This document shows positions 1 to 12,105 of a stretch of 64,000 nt of DNA, piece after piece (position 1 is the first letter of the stretch; each line of letters starts with the position of its first letter). This stretch comes from Candolleomyces eurysporus (Eukaryota > Basidiomycota > Agaricomycetes > Agaricales > Psathyrellaceae). Location of the stretch: NCBI GenBank assembly GCA_027579435.1, contig JANBPK010000703.1:1-64000 (forward strand). The letters run 5' to 3'. The position numbers were made by a program, and so were the translations under genes. Below the pieces are notes generated by a model. That model made no database searches. It had not been told where the DNA came from and saw only the letters and a list, made by a program, of their open reading frames with translations.

Positions 1-799
1 GCGACTGACGAACCACGAAATCTTGACTGAGTGAAGCAGTCCAGACTCGGATATCAGTAGACTTGGACCAAGTATATGTATGGTCAGTGAGATGAAGATG
101 AGNGTATGTGAGATAAACAAAAAGGAAAGGAGAAAGACGCGAAATGGGGAGCAGAAATAAGAAAAAAGAGAAATGCAAAAAACCGAAGCGAGCCCTCTAG
201 CATGGTCGAACTCGAAGCCCTTTGAACCCCACCGCAAACGGATGCCTCAGGCCTAGAAATACCGAGAGAAACAGACGGTCGACAAGGCCTCGGGCGTAGC
301 CATACACTCGATGCGATCGCAAGGTATAGTTCTCCTAGTGCACGATTGAGAAACCCACGGACCGGCTTAAGCTTCTGGGAGGCAGCTGAAAGCTTGGGCG
401 ATCGTTTCTCTCCCAGTTTGAGTTTCCGGAGCTTAGCCACACTTTCCGTTTAAAGTTCGCATCCTGAAGTAGGTCTTCATGAAAATTCAAGCTGATCTAC
501 GGATCCAGTATAAGCGTATGGATCGACAGTTGGCGAAGAACTCGTCACGGTAAGCCTATAAATGAATAAACGGATTTCGGCAGAACCGGCCTATATCGAC
601 GTGCCGTGGCCACAATCAACGTCCTAGGTTACAAAGTAGGTTGTCGTCTATATAAATCACCGTATCGACGTTGTCTAATTCAAGAATATGAAGAGAGAAC
701 ATTGCGTTGCCCATGAAACATTCTGTCAATGCTGTATGGAGAGAGATAAAGGGTGACAGTTAGACATGACGGACCTTGTGGAGATGGTACGCAGGACAC
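1..799. other. Gene-free left edge with a repeat fragment
   Basis: I see no convincing gene here. Around 271-320 lies a short stretch matching the repeat found at about 55185-55235 and 62680-62730 (shared core TCGGGCGTAGCCAT followed by ACTCGATG). The open frame on the minus strand over this stretch is explained by that repeat and has no recognisable domain. One undetermined base is at 103. Confidence 0.5.
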
Positions 800-3700
800 T
801 CACGCAATGATGTCTGGATGGTGTGAAAAGTCGATGGGCTCACCAAAGTCTGGAATCTGAAGATCATGGAGCGCCCACTGAGGGAGAGAGGCCAACCAGT
901 CGGGTTCATACGCTCCTCGCGGAAGTTTGGCGACAGGAGACGCTTCTGACACGGCAGCACCCGTCTGTCGGTCACGGGGTTGTGCCCCGGGTCCTGCCCT
1001 TCGCAATGGGCCCATCCGACGAAATCGATGCACTGAGTCCAGAACGTGAAAGCATTCGGAGGCTGCGGGATGTCTCCATCTCTGCTCGCGGATAATATAT
1101 GTGGGAGCGCCCAGCCCATGCTGACCATGATCACTTTCGTCGGAGCTCATACCATCGACCCCGTATGAGGCTAATATCGGCAGGAAGCGCCTTGCTTCTG
1201 GATGCCATTGTGCGACTTTGAGCCTCCTTCGGAAAAGCTTGGAGATCAATGGAATCAGCAACAACTTCTGATGAACCGGAGGAAGGGTGTATGCTCACTC
1301 TCATCTTCCTCTCTCGACGCCGGTTCCCGCGTTCTGCCCTGGTCTTTTCAACCTGATCTCTCTGCCATTTTCGTGAACGTCGCAACGACCGTAAACGTGC
1401 GTTGTAAAGGCGTTTGACATCGTCTCTGCTGGCGTTTACAGCTTCCGGTATGTCCGAGGCCAGGAAATGTTCAATGAAAACGGCAGCCACAGACTTGTTC
1501 CATGGTGTCCCAGGGGGACGAGTAAGGTCTGGCCGAAAGTTCTCGATGGTGCATGCTCGACCTTGTGCCGGATGCCAGCGAGATATGGTTTCTGCATCCG
1601 GCGGGATAGGGCTCAATATCCTCTCGAGATACCTTCGAATGCATCGCTGTCGAGCTAGCTCGTCAACGGGGAGCGATCGGCAACAGACGCGTTCATATCA
1701 CTCACCGCCAGTGCGTTCTGGTCAGCGGGTCGACCGGCCGATTCCATTCGTGGCTGTGGATTTTGGGGGACCGTGGGCTCGTTCAATGGGAGTTGCTGGA
1801 TCTGGACCTCCCGAAGGAGACGAGTATTTTCCTCCAGATTCATGGAAATACCACCAATTTGCTGACGCATTCCATCCCATTCTAACATTGCCCGGGGAAC
1901 GTCGTGCAGCAGACGATTCACTTGTTCATGATACCTGCGAAGTTCTTCCAGCATATGTTGCGCAGACTAATGTAATGCTAATGAGATGGGTTCCAAACAG
2001 CAACAGTAGGGGTCTGTACCTCAGGGATTGAAGGGACACTAGAACGGTCCCCAATCGTTGGTTGGGACGAAGACGCCATACCGGCGCTTGAATTTGCGAA
2101 CGAGGTCGGTTGCGTAGTCTAGCGAGATGCTGCTGAGGATAAATTGTAAACAGAATGAGAAGGGGTCCGTACTGCAGGCACTGGTGGGATACTGGAATTG
2201 TTCCCAATCGTTGGTTGGGACGAAGGCGCCACACCGGCATTTGCGAACGAGGCCGTGTAGTTGTAATTGTAAGGCTGTACGTCAACTCCTGTCAGCCATC
2301 TATCGTGAGATGAAGAGTGTACCCATACATTCGTGACCGGAAGAACACCATGATGAGCGAGACCAGACGCGGTTGGATGGCGGGAACTCGAAGCACGGAC
2401 ACCAGCGGTGTTGGCTGGAAGATAAGGCTCGCCGACACGCGGAGGGTGTCTGACGTTGATGGACGGCTGCAAGGACCATCGAGAGGGAACAGTGACGATG
2501 AGCACTCCTGCTTGGAAGGTAGAAAAGAGCATACCCTTGTCGATGTGACATGTTCATCCGTTNCAAGGTTTTGCGGCGGCGGCGCGTTGGAATAGATATG
2601 ATTCTGCAACTGGCTCTCGTCATCCGGAATGTCAGGACCATGATCATTGCCAAGCGCGTCGTCCTCGGGAATATCTACCATGTCGATGTCACCACGCGTT
2701 TCCCCGTCTTCGTGATCAGAAAACACGAGACTTCCATTTTCTGGCACGTATTCGGGAGACTCTCGACGCGGCGGGATGGTAGGTAGAGCAGACGTCGTAG
2801 CTGCATGGACAGGCCTGCCTGAAAGATAATATCCGCTAACTGTCGTTCTTCCCTCCGAAGCACTGGATAATGCCTTTGGGTACAGTCAACGAGAAAACCC
2901 GATACAGCGGATTGAGGAGCACGTACAGGAGGTCCTTGCGTCTGGACTTGACCACTGCCATGAACCACGCCAGAGGGGGCTGCAGGGACGTGTCCTTGTC
3001 CCAACGACTGCAAATCAGAGGTGCCGACGATAGGAACCAAAGCTGGCACGGTTTCATCACCTGTTGAGAAGGATTGAGCAGGTCTCGCTTCACCATTGGC
3101 GTTCGGCGCAACTTCCGCATCGGGAGCAGGAGAAGGGGGGAGATGGGTGGACTGGCCACGGATGTCATTCGAGCTAGAACCGCCGCCACCATGATCACGA
3201 TGCTCGATGTCCATCGTATCAGGACTGCCAGGACTGGGGACGGCAACGACCTGTCTCGGATGCACTTGGGAGGAGGGGAAGCTCTCAGGAAGATTGGGGG
3301 AGCTTGTAAAGCTCGGCTGGCCCGTGAGTTCGGTTGCTTGACCACCCGGGGGAGGACGTCCGGAAAGTTGATGTTGCAGGCGATCCAGCACCTCATGGTC
3401 GTAATACTGGAGAAAGCGGGACAAGGGAAGGGCGTGGTTATCACATCTTCCAGCTCAAAGATACAGAGGGAGGCTTACACGATGATTCCGGATGCTAGAG
3501 ATGAGGGCATCAAGGGGATCTTGCGAATTGTGATCATGATTGGCATTGCTCGAACTCGCCACTGCTAGAATTAAGGCTGGATCAGACGACAGCTTGAAGC
3601 GAGAACTGGCCACCAGACCTTGTATGGAGTCTGGAGCGGAATGCGGGGTGGCAGCAGGAGCCAAAGAGGCATTGGGCTCGCCTACAGAACGATCCTGAGA

Positions 3701-3931
3701 ATTCAATTGAGGAAATTCGAAAACGGGGATTCCTGGGCGGGCTAGTACGTAGAAAAATGAGAAAGGGAGCTGGAAAAATGTATTTGGAAATGAAACGGGT
3801 CAAAACTCACTCAATCCGATTGTGTTACCTCGCCCGACCTGAGGGTATGGGTGGAAGCGGTGCACACCTGACTGAGACGAGTCCGATTCATGATCGTCTC
3901 CAGAGGGATCCCGACGGCTTCTACTTGACAT
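800..3931 (-). CDS. Ten-exon protein of a widespread agaricomycete family of unknown function
   Basis: Reconstruction: complement(join(800..1237,1299..1561,1633..1654,1706..1966,2020..2118,2173..2466,2535..2818,2884..3406,3479..3741,3811..3931)). Every junction keeps phase and gives about 855 aa. The N-terminal two thirds are proline/serine-rich low complexity. A coiled-coil segment follows (exon 1706-1966, around LEWDGMRQQIGG), then a conserved C-terminal module with PGTPWNKSVAAVF, a basic helix and the motif GVDGMSSDESD. I recall that C-terminal arrangement as common in agaricomycete proteins without known function; no reaction can be assigned. Exons 2173-2466 and 2020-2118 carry a tandemly repeated unit (SSQPTIG twice). 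A TATAAAT box lies about 40 bp before the start near 3970. The undetermined base at 2563 reads T in the second copy at 57 kb. The 22-nt exon is the least certain part. Confidence 0.75.
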
Positions 3932-4306
3932 GGTGAATAGTTGGGAGTCCAATGTCGAGACGCCTTTGATTTATAGCCATTGCGGAACGACCGGTGTGGA
4001 ACACGAGAACAGAGCAAAGCGACTGGATTGTGATCATTTCGAGAGGGACCCATGGTTGACCATCACATCGAGATCTGGCACCCTTGGCTTGCCAAAAGCG
4101 GGTGTTCCATATTTGGATGTGATGGCCATGGGGGGTAAGCACTAGGTGATAGTCGAGTGTCGCTCTTTGCAATATTACTGCTACTACCCTGCGGCTAACA
4201 TGGTGCGTTCTACCTTGTATGGAAATGAAAGACCGGAAAAACATATAAATACAGTCCCTCTGCCTCCTCAGAATCGTACAACTCGCTCCCGACCCCGTCT
4301 ACGATC

Positions 4307-5037
4307 ATGTGGCCTGCATGCGGAATTTGCTTCGAAGCGCTTCATCCGGTGCACAAACCTGCCTGTACACTTCCTTGTGGTCCGTCGTGCGCGAATCTTG
4401 GAAATTTTCCGCCTGATTCCCAACCTATCTTTCGCAGGTCATGTCCTCTGCGAGCCTTGCTGCCTGGCGCTGACAGAGAACAGCTCCTCCTGCCCTCTCA
4501 AGTGCCGCAATCCTCTACCCCTCCGACAGAGAGACGTGAGGCCTCTCTCCATCTCCCTTTTTCCGCTCGACCAATCCGAGGACTCTGCGTCCCTTCTCCA
4601 GTAAGCAAACTGCCCGTTTTTTGTCTTCGCTTCATCTCGGTGCTTACCTCCCTCCCTTTCAATATAGGTCCATTGACTCCTCTGACATAGTGCAGAAGTG
4701 TTATCAGTTTAATTGTGGTCGGCTCTCAGAAAGCATCGGTGATCTGCTTTGGAAGCTCCGACGAGACGCGGACAACAACGCGACTTACTGTGAAATTTTG
4801 TCTCAAGCCGTTCAACGGTATCGCGATGCTGTTGCGTCGGTCCAATCTTCCTACGGCGGCCTTCAAGCAGCGCTTGAGGACGGTGATAGATATGCCGAGA
4901 AAATCCTGGCTCTGAGGCGACGTGTGCGTTAATTTTTTTATGATCTCGTCTCGCACGCACTTACATGCACCGAACAGCTGCGAACCTTGCAAATGCTCAA
5001 GGACCAGGCTCACTCTCACCACGAATTCCGACAGTAA
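4307..5037 (+). CDS. RING-like/coiled-coil protein, subtype R1, intact
   Basis: Reconstruction: join(4307..4379,4438..4600,4668..4923,4978..5037), 183 aa, all phases consistent. Residues 1-40 form a RING-like finger: CGICFEALH, then CTLPCGHVLCEPCC and CPLKC, so C-x2-C, C-x3-C-G-H-x2-C-x2-C and a final C-x3-C. The 256-nt third exon encodes an amphipathic helix rich in Q, R, E and L (about residues 80-165), a likely coiled coil. RING fingers commonly bind E2 enzymes in ubiquitin ligases; activity of this variant is inferred, not shown. A TATA box (ATATAAATA) lies near 4241, 65 bp before the start. The gene is absent from the second copy of this segment at 57 kb, where a deletion removes it. The introns split the finger in phase 1 and precede the coiled coil in phase 2, as in its relatives. 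Confidence 0.8.
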
Positions 5038-5179
5038 TAAAGCTTAGATGTCCGAGTCGTTACCACCGGCTCTCGTCCTTGTCACTCGAGCCTTGAATCT
5101 GAAGATGACTTCTAATAGAGATGATCAAGTACTTCTCTCATTTCTAAGAATTATTAAGGATCGTATACAATGGGTGATC

Positions 5180-6240
5180 TAGGTTTTTGCATACGAGTAA
5201 GTGGACAAATGCAGCTCTAGTAAGTCGCTAACCGATGAGCTGCCGTCGTCGATTTGAAGGACACATCCGGTAATGGCCTCGAAACTTGTCCCTAGACAAC
5301 TTCTGCAACAGAAAATGATGCACAGAGGATATAAATTGAGTGCTATAATTCTCCATGTCGCTCCAGATGATTCGCGCAATCTGGGGATCAGTGCAATCCC
5401 AACAGACGCTATAGACGAAATCCACTCTGCCCTCGACGCCAGGCGGATTGAATACGTTAAGTGGGTACAAGGAACTACGGACGAAAGGGTTTAGAGACGA
5501 CTCACCGTGGTCAAGCAGGTCGGAGGCAAGCCGCTTGGTGCATACGATGTGCCGATGGAAATTGATGAGAGGCCGGCAAATTTAAAGATGCGAGGGAGAA
5601 GGTAGAATGGAGACTCACGACACCGTTGACATCCTTGAGAGCGTCTGCGGGCTGACGCTCAGAGCGTCGTTCGGACTGTAACGAGAGCTTGAGAGTACAG
5701 ATGACGTCGCGCATGTCGGCTTTATCTCTTGATAGGGCCATGTTCCTCACATCCAGGTCGTTCGCGATGCAGGACAAGTGGTTGTTGATGGTCTGCGCAA
5801 TTTTGATGGACCGAAGAAGGGAGTCGCATTGGGCCTCGAGGAGCTCGTGTCGGGTCGCACTGGCGGCGACGGCCCTGAATACCATCACGAGAGGGGTTAG
5901 GAAGAGTCAACAAGGGCGAAGATGGGAAGGAGGAAGTACTCATTGGAGACTCGCTGCGATATCACCTGAAGAGGCCGAGGCACCGGTAGAAAGCTCGAGA
6001 GAGCACACGTCTCTTGAGCGTATGAAGTCGAGACGACCGCACTTGAAGGGACAACGCGCACGACCAACTAAGGCACGGCAGCAGCCTGTGCAGAAAACAT
6101 GACCTGAGAAGGGGGACACACAGTGAGAGACTGGCCAGCTGAACCAGATAGTGATCATGAGCAACGCACCACAGGTTAGATAGCTTGCAGGACACTGCGT
6201 CGGATCAAAGAGACTGTAACATACCACAAGAGGCCAGCAT
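5180..6240 (-). pseudogene. Decayed R1 RING-like/coiled-coil copy
   Basis: Reading the minus strand from 6240, this copy aligns with the R1 genes. The finger parts CPASYLTC and GHVFCTGCC and the coiled-coil part RHELLEAQCDSLL can be read, but in shifted frames. Compared with the copy at 58.6 kb, two bases are missing after the first cysteines, which breaks the finger frame. The splice acceptor before the fourth exon reads AC in place of AG (near 5546). The 3' exon region (5240-5340) is shared with the copies at 43.4 and 57.7 kb. It forms part of a larger direct duplication with 57.6-59.6 kb. I consider it inactive. Confidence 0.7.
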
Positions 6241-6289
6241 GGGTGAGAAAGTCGAAGCAGGGGCAACGCTGAGACGTACATCGGCGGAG

Positions 6290-7030
6290 GGGAGGAACCT
6301 GAGATTATTTAGGGTGCCGTTGGCTAGATGTGCTTTGACACTGAGCGTTGATGCCATTGTTGCATACAAACTGACATTGTGGCCACTGGTATGGGTACGT
6401 TGATCGTCGACTGCGGATGTTGTCCGCCGGATCCAGATTGTATACGATGATATAAACGTCACAGATCGTCGCTGTGGACTATTGTTTGTCTTCCACGCCC
6501 ATTACACACACACACATCCACACAACCTGCACCAAAGACAGGCGATAGGCCATCGTATCTCCACCTTGACCACCATCTCGAATCCAATGCGCTCCATGAA
6601 TTCATTCCAGACAGCGTCGGTAGGTTTAACTCAGTGCTTACAGCCCGCGAACTCCTGGTCTGCTCAAAACTTCTGCACACATCTCGCTCCTAGACAATTG
6701 CACTCATCGCATATTTATAATGGGCCTCTAGCCCCCAGGAATATACACCTGGTCGTACTTTAATCCCTTGCCATCTTTTTTCATGGCCTCAGGCAGACAT
6801 TGTGAGTTTGGGTGTCTTACTTCTGTCTTGATGGACTCTTACGATGAATCCGGGTGTCCTTATGCCTGGCTCTCACTTGTCATGCTTCGTTACCCGGCTC
6901 GTTCACCACGAGATCAGTCCCATTTCAAACCTAGTCGCTATTATCGCTGTCCGCACAAACGCCTTGAGATTTGTGTCCCAACTGCCCATGCATCCCAATC
7001 ATTGTGACCTTGTTCAAATGCTTTTCTCAC
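6290..7030 (-). repeat. 5' module of the R1 repeat with CA microsatellite
   Basis: Upstream of the decayed copy (minus strand sense) lies the module shared with 11.7-12.1, 22.1-22.5, 27.6-28.1, 42.1-42.5 and 58.7-59.1 kb: a TATA-like box, the stretch TTGACACTGAGCGTTGATGCC (split here by small changes), a CA microsatellite around 6503-6520 and the block with CCATGAATTCATTCCA. Beyond it, to about 7027, the sequence continues to match 59.1-59.6 kb. No separate gene is supported in it. Confidence 0.6.
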
Positions 7031-7117
7031 TAGTACTACTACTTCCTGTTGATTCTTTTCAAATACATGTATTCAACTACTGACGGCTTCTGTACAACCC
7101 CGGGTCGAATCCTGCAA

Positions 7118-7869
7118 CTAATGTTCCCCACTCGTATTCATGCCTTCCATGGTCAGAACCTGAGTGACCCAATCAGTCTCGACAATCTACCAACTGCAGA
7201 TCCGTACGCTTACCTTCCGGTACAATTGCTCCACCCCTTCCTCGAGTCTCCTATTCGAGTCTCTTAAGTTTGTCGTTTTCGCTTCCAGACTATCTTTCAG
7301 GTGTTGGTATTGTTTGACCATGTCTGACAGATTCTTCAAGTGGGATATCTGTTGAAAAGCCGTTTCATCGTTTAGTCGGTGCTGTTCCTGAAGACTTGAC
7401 AACTGCGAAGTCTGTGTCTGCAGCATTTCTCCAAGGACGTCCAGCTCCGCGCGACAACACTGCGAGTTGCGATCGCTGATCGATTGTTCATATGTATGAA
7501 TACTCAGCGATGGCTAGGATTGACTCACCTTTCGAAGGATTCCCTTCTTTCTCTGTCGCGCTCCGATGACAGTGCATTCATGAACATTGGCTGAGTTGAA
7601 TCGGCCGTCCAGCTAAGAACTGTCGGACATGCAGGGCACTTCTTCACGACCCTGCCATTGGGAACAAGCGGGAGAACCGTTGCTGCACAAGCACGGCAGA
7701 TGGCAGTATCTGCGACTGATTGAGAAGGCATACCGCGAATCCATATAAGCTTCTACTTACTGCAGCAGGGGGTCTTCCTCAGACCATCATCCTGAAATAA
7801 ATGGCGCTCACAGCCTGCACAAGTGACGGTGAGCTCCCATGAGCTGGGATCCGGGGTCGGTGCTTGCAT
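7118..7869 (-). CDS. RING-like/coiled-coil protein, subtype R2, intact
   Basis: Reconstruction: complement(join(7118..7159,7214..7475,7529..7709,7761..7869)), 197 aa, all junctions in phase. The finger starts CAGCERHLF and continues TPCC, ICRACAAT and CPACPTVLSW: C-x2-C, Cys-Cys, C-x2-C and C-x2-C. No histidine stands where R1 proteins have C-G-H, so this looks like an all-cysteine RING variant; metal binding is inferred. The 262-nt third exon gives a long Q/E/L/R-rich coiled coil (about residues 95-183, with YQHLKDSLEAK). The C-terminus is a short 13-residue exon. A TATTTAAA box lies near 7930. The gene is the closest relative in layout of the gene at 51969. Confidence is high for the model and moderate for the ubiquitin-ligase type role. 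Confidence 0.78.
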
Positions 7870-8289
7870 TAGAATTCGGAATAATTTGGGGAGTGTCGTG
7901 TTGATAAGCCTCCAACTTTTGGAAGGGTTTAAATAGTTGGGCGTTGAGCTCCATTCTAGGAGGAAATGTGTCGAAGACAATGTTACCAACTGGAAGTACA
8001 AGTATCTTTGAAAATACCAGGCCAATGCAATTGACGGCGTCTTAGCACAGACGGGGCCAGTGTACCTAGCGGGGACTGGCACTCGAAAGAATTACAAACT
8101 CTTTCCGATCGTTGTCTTGCCAGCACTTACGCTTTGTATTTGTTCCCGGAGTAATCCTTCAGAAACTGAGATCGTCTCCTGGCCTTATATATCACAATAC
8201 AAAGGAGACAATAAATGAGCCACTAGCTGTCATGCAATCTGACAGCTGCGGCGAGCCAGGCACAACGAAGCAACGCTTGCACAACGACC
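7870..8289. other. Intergenic, promoters of two divergent genes
   Basis: No gene is seen. The stretch carries a TATTTAAA box for the minus-strand gene (near 7930) and a TATATAT box near 8185 that can serve the plus-strand gene starting at 8290 or 8358. Confidence 0.45.
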
Positions 8290-9433
8290 ATGAAACCCAA
8301 CTTATACACCAGCTCTCAGGATGACAGCCTCCATATCTACCCTTCTCTGAACCATCTATGCCCTCTCAGTCTCAGAACCTCAGCGTCACCGACACTCCAA
8401 TTGCTGCCACTCCAGGTAACAACGAGCTTGGTAATAAATCTCTGCCTCAAAAACNTTTGCGACGATGCTGGTCAGAATCACACCGCTCGAAAAGCAGAGT
8501 TGAAGAAGTTCGCAGATATCCTCGTTCATCGGTTTGGCCTGTCGTCCTGGGCTGAAGAAACTCTGGATGAGTTTGTCGAGGTATGATTTCGTCAGTTTGA
8601 ACTAAAAGATAAAGATGACGGTGCTCACAACACTCAAGGCAAAGTCGATCGAAGAGCAGATGATGATTCTTTTTTGTTCCATGTGCTCACTCCAAGGCGA
8701 GCATGAACAGTGGTCCATGTCCGAAAGGCTCAAGGTGAGTGTTTGTGGAATCGTCGGATTTTCTTTTAGACACTGAGTATGCTGCGCCTAGGCTACGATT
8801 GAGCAGTACTCTCGCGCAATGATTCTCGCCCCTGATATTTCTGCCTATCGTGGGACTCTCGACATTCAAGTTCTGGTATGGGCTTCTTTTGGTTCTGGAG
8901 ACCGTGACTCATTCAGTCGCGCATTTATCCAGGGGGCAATGCGTGCTTTAGGGGTCAAAGGCTTACCGCAGACTCATGACTCTGACAACTTGAAACTCTT
9001 ACTGAAAGAGATCAGTCACGTTCTCACCGCCTTTCGAAGCACTGTCAAGGGTCTGGTAAGTGGTTGGCGCTGTACTTCCGAGAGATGTTTTATAGGGTTG
9101 CCTCTTCAGATTTCGCAGTCAAGGAGCAATTCTTCTGGCACGAGAAACCTCGCTTCCCTCGTCAACGCTCTTATTCGCAATACCCAAGTGCCGCCCACGC
9201 TGCAGCTCTATCGCCGTGTCGCCTTCCTTGTAATTGTCCATTTACCATCCATGTTCTGGCCCCACGCTAACAAGGCCTTCCAGCGCTGGTTGATGGATAC
9301 TTATCCTCAAAGTACTACTAGCGAATGGTGGATCAAAGTAGACGAGAAACTCGCGAAAACCTACCAAGGACTGGACCCTGAGCAGATCGATCGGTACGCT
9401 TTCACGCCTATTACTGCCACCACAGCCAATTAA
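8290..9433 (+). CDS. Conserved agaricomycete hypothetical protein
   Basis: Reconstruction: join(8290..8415,8476..8580,8639..8734,8792..9055,9110..9433), 304 aa with every junction in phase. Conserved-looking parts are ELKKFADILVHRFGL in exon 2, EQYSRAMILAPDISAYR and the basic-aliphatic C-terminal part with RNLASLVNALI and LYRRVAFLVIVH. I recall similar short-exon proteins in other agaricomycetes, always unnamed. No enzymatic motif is visible. The first exon is uncertain: an ATG at 8358 in another frame is possible, and an undetermined base at 8455 lies inside the first intron. A further well-formed coding stretch, 9463-9627 (VYKDDVAKFGDPSEIES, ending KRKLAPE), follows an AG acceptor but is in a different phase. 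The true C-terminus may therefore include it if there is a one-base error nearby. Confidence 0.6.
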
Positions 9434-9826
9434 ACTGTTGCCTCGTTAGCCTCTTTACTCAGGTATACAAAGATGATGTGGCAAAGTTTGGCGATCCATC
9501 GGAAATCGAATCCCAAATTGTTGAACCCGCAGCTCTTCCTGGATGGATCCAAGTTATTAATCAGTACGCAACCTCCGTTGTCTCCCAAAAATCCAGATCG
9601 AACAAACGCAAACTTGCCCCCGAATGATTTTCTGTTTTCGATCATCCCTAGCGAAGCTTACACATTTAAACCATTTTCATCTGCATGTCTGATATATATT
9701 TGTATGTGCCTCGCATTGGAGTTAAATCGATGATGTTCTAATGCTAGATGAACGTTTGGCTCACGAGATGGATCTATAGCGATGGTCATATGATCATACT
9801 ATCAAAATACAGTGGGCGAAAGCTGG

Positions 9827-11720
9827 TTAAAGATCTCTGAGGGGCTGGGCGTGTCGAGCAGGGTCTTCCGCTTGCAAGTCGGCGATTGCAGCTCTGATAG
9901 AATCTAGCCATGTGACGAGGCGGTCAATGACCCATGGGAGACTAGTTCTCACATGGCGACGAAGCCACCCAGATATTAATTCCGTGAGGGGAACAGCGAT
10001 ATCCTGGACTCATGAGTTATTAGCAAATCGGCAATGACTTTCATCAGCCCTATTGACCATCAGATATTTGAGTTTACCTTCATGATACAAAATATCACCG
10101 CCCCAGCAATTACGGTGAATATGAACTTGGGAAGGTCGTTGGCCATGCGTATGCGCATGGTAGACACGCTAGTCGCTGATTGGGCGCCTCCCTGCTTGAA
10201 ATCCGCATGCGATTCGGAGAGGCGGACGTGACCCGATGCGCTTGAACTTGGGTCATGATCGTACTTCATCGTTGGGAGACGTGCACGTGAGACGTTTGTC
10301 AATGCTGCTGCTTGATTCTCGAGAACTGTCATGATAATAGGAATTAATGCGAATCGTCCCGGTGCAGTGGGAGAAGTACAGACCAAGAGCTTTCCCACTG
10401 GCTCTGCGCCAAAGAGTTATAGACGCCGATTTACCACGACTGGAGGTCCCAGTCGCTACCATCGTGTTTGCATCATCGCCAAAACTCTCCCAATAGCTCT
10501 AGAAAAGCATTCTCAGCTAATTTAGCTGAGTAGCACGTCCAGATAACGTACCACTGTTTGAACTATTTCTGTTCCTATGGGTTGGATTGTTAGTCAGAAG
10601 TGATGCACGTCGCGGGCATTGAGAGCTCACCATGAGAAAGTACTTCGAAGTTGCTGTCTCTATCAAGGGACACGATTCGGACGGCCCCCCCNAGAGGCAC
10701 CAAGAAGGATTGCCTGGCCTCGATGGACGAAGCAGGAGCCAAGGGAGACATTCGCCCGAATTTGCCCAATACATATAGTACGTATGAATTCCCGCCCGAC
10801 AAGGTCGTAGAGATCAAAGCCATTATACAGGTTCGAGCACAACATCAATGATTTGGATGAGTTGACCACCGAAGTGCCTCTACAAATCACCAAAGAATGA
10901 ATGCATGTTGGCTGTAATTTGAGCAATCACTTACATGCGATACGAATTAGATCGAATGGACCAGTCCTCCGCTTTGGTACGGAGGTTCCAGCAGCGTATT
11001 CCATGATGTAAATAGGTGACCAAAAGGAATAGGTCACCTAGATAGTGGGCTGCACGAGCTTCGAGCTTCAGGGGTGAGGGGCTTCCTGGTGTAGTTGCTC
11101 CATTACCCGCCTCGTTGATTAAGGTGAGGTTAAGCACTTCTTGATAAGTCCCTACAACAGATTTGTTGAGCAAGCCTTGGTATCGGCACCGAGTGGTGGT
11201 CGCGCACCTTTTCTGACCTCCTTCAAAGACACACACACGACATCGCTCCCGAAGGTGATCGCAAGCATATTTCCAGAATCGTCGAGTTGAAGAGAAAGTA
11301 TTTCCTCAGCAAAGTTGTGAATGGGGGTAGCCTTGCCCTTTTGCTGAGGGGGATGGAGAGTCGCCTCATTATCCTGACCCCAGGCAACTTGCGAACCCTA
11401 CCGGCCGGACAATTCAGTCATTGCGCGTTTCGCATAACAAACAAAACAAAACTTGCCGCGGCCACTGGGATAGCATATAGCTCCCCGTTGGAAAGTCCGG
11501 CGACTAGAACGTTGGAATCGTACGACCATGCCAGAGCTGTCACAGCTGCAGACAGCGCAAAGTGATCGCCCAAGGCCAAGGTCTCACAATTAAATATTTT
11601 AATCGTAGCATCGTCGCTGCCTGATGCAAGAAAAAGTCCGTTCGGAGAGAAAGCAACGCAATTTACGGCGTCTGTGTGCTCATTGGAGAAGGTGTGAGCA
11701 CAATAGTAGCCAGCTGCCAT
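9827..11720 (-). CDS. WD40-repeat protein with C-terminal membrane segment
   Basis: Reconstruction: complement(join(9827..10003,10078..10325,10399..10498,10552..10574,10631..10879,10935..11151,11208..11343,11457..11720)), about 470 aa. WD-type blades are readable: VNCVAFSPNGLFLASGSDD followed by IKIF at the N-terminus, then LYNGFDLYDL and SASITLW. Near the C-terminus a hydrophobic run (FIFTVIAGAVIFCIM) predicts one membrane helix, followed by a 58-residue tail. The intron after the first exon uses a GC-AG pair (GCAAGT donor). One undetermined base at 10692 sits after a run of seven cytosines; removing it restores the frame exactly. WD40 propellers act as protein-binding scaffolds; the partner here is unknown. 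The upstream sequence is the same module that precedes the R1 RING genes. Confidence 0.75.
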
Positions 11721-12100
11721 ACCAGGATGAAGGGAAAGAGTGGGAGCGAGTGAGCAAATTGGACAGATTGGAACGCAATGCGAGATGGATCAAGAGTGCA
11801 CAAACAGTGATCAACAGCGACAATTGTGGCGTCGACCGGTGCATGCGCTCTACCGATGCTAGTAGACTCTACCTCCTCCGACATGCGTGAGTGAATCATC
11901 ACAGCTGCTTCCTGACCAAGCCCTGTTGACTTTGAGTTCTCCGCTGCATGGCCCTGACAGCTGGAGTGACATCCAGTGGGTGTTCAATGGCACCAACGCT
12001 CGGTGTCAAAGCACATCTAGCTATCAGCACCCTATATAATCCTAGGTTCCTCCGCTGCGGCCGATGTACGTCTCGACTTTGCCTCTTGCTTCGACTTTCT
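11721..12100. promoter_or_regulatory. Shared 5' module between WD40 gene and R1 copy
   Basis: Between the two divergent genes lies a variant of the R1 5' module. 11800-11890 matches 42.11-42.24 kb (shared blocks AACAGTGA.CAACAGCGA, GGATGCTCTCTACC-like and TACCTCCT.CGACATG). 11990-12045 contains the promoter-proximal part (GGCACCAACGCTC, GTGTCAAAGCACATCTAGC, ACCCTATATAAT). The TATA box points to the plus-strand R1 copy. The same DNA is the only upstream sequence available to the WD40 gene. Confidence 0.55.
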
Positions 12101-12105
12101 CACTA

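Noticed and set aside
84..440. Open frame at the left edge
   Set aside because: It covers a repeat fragment also found at 55.2 and 62.7 kb, with no conserved product; the two other copies read differently.
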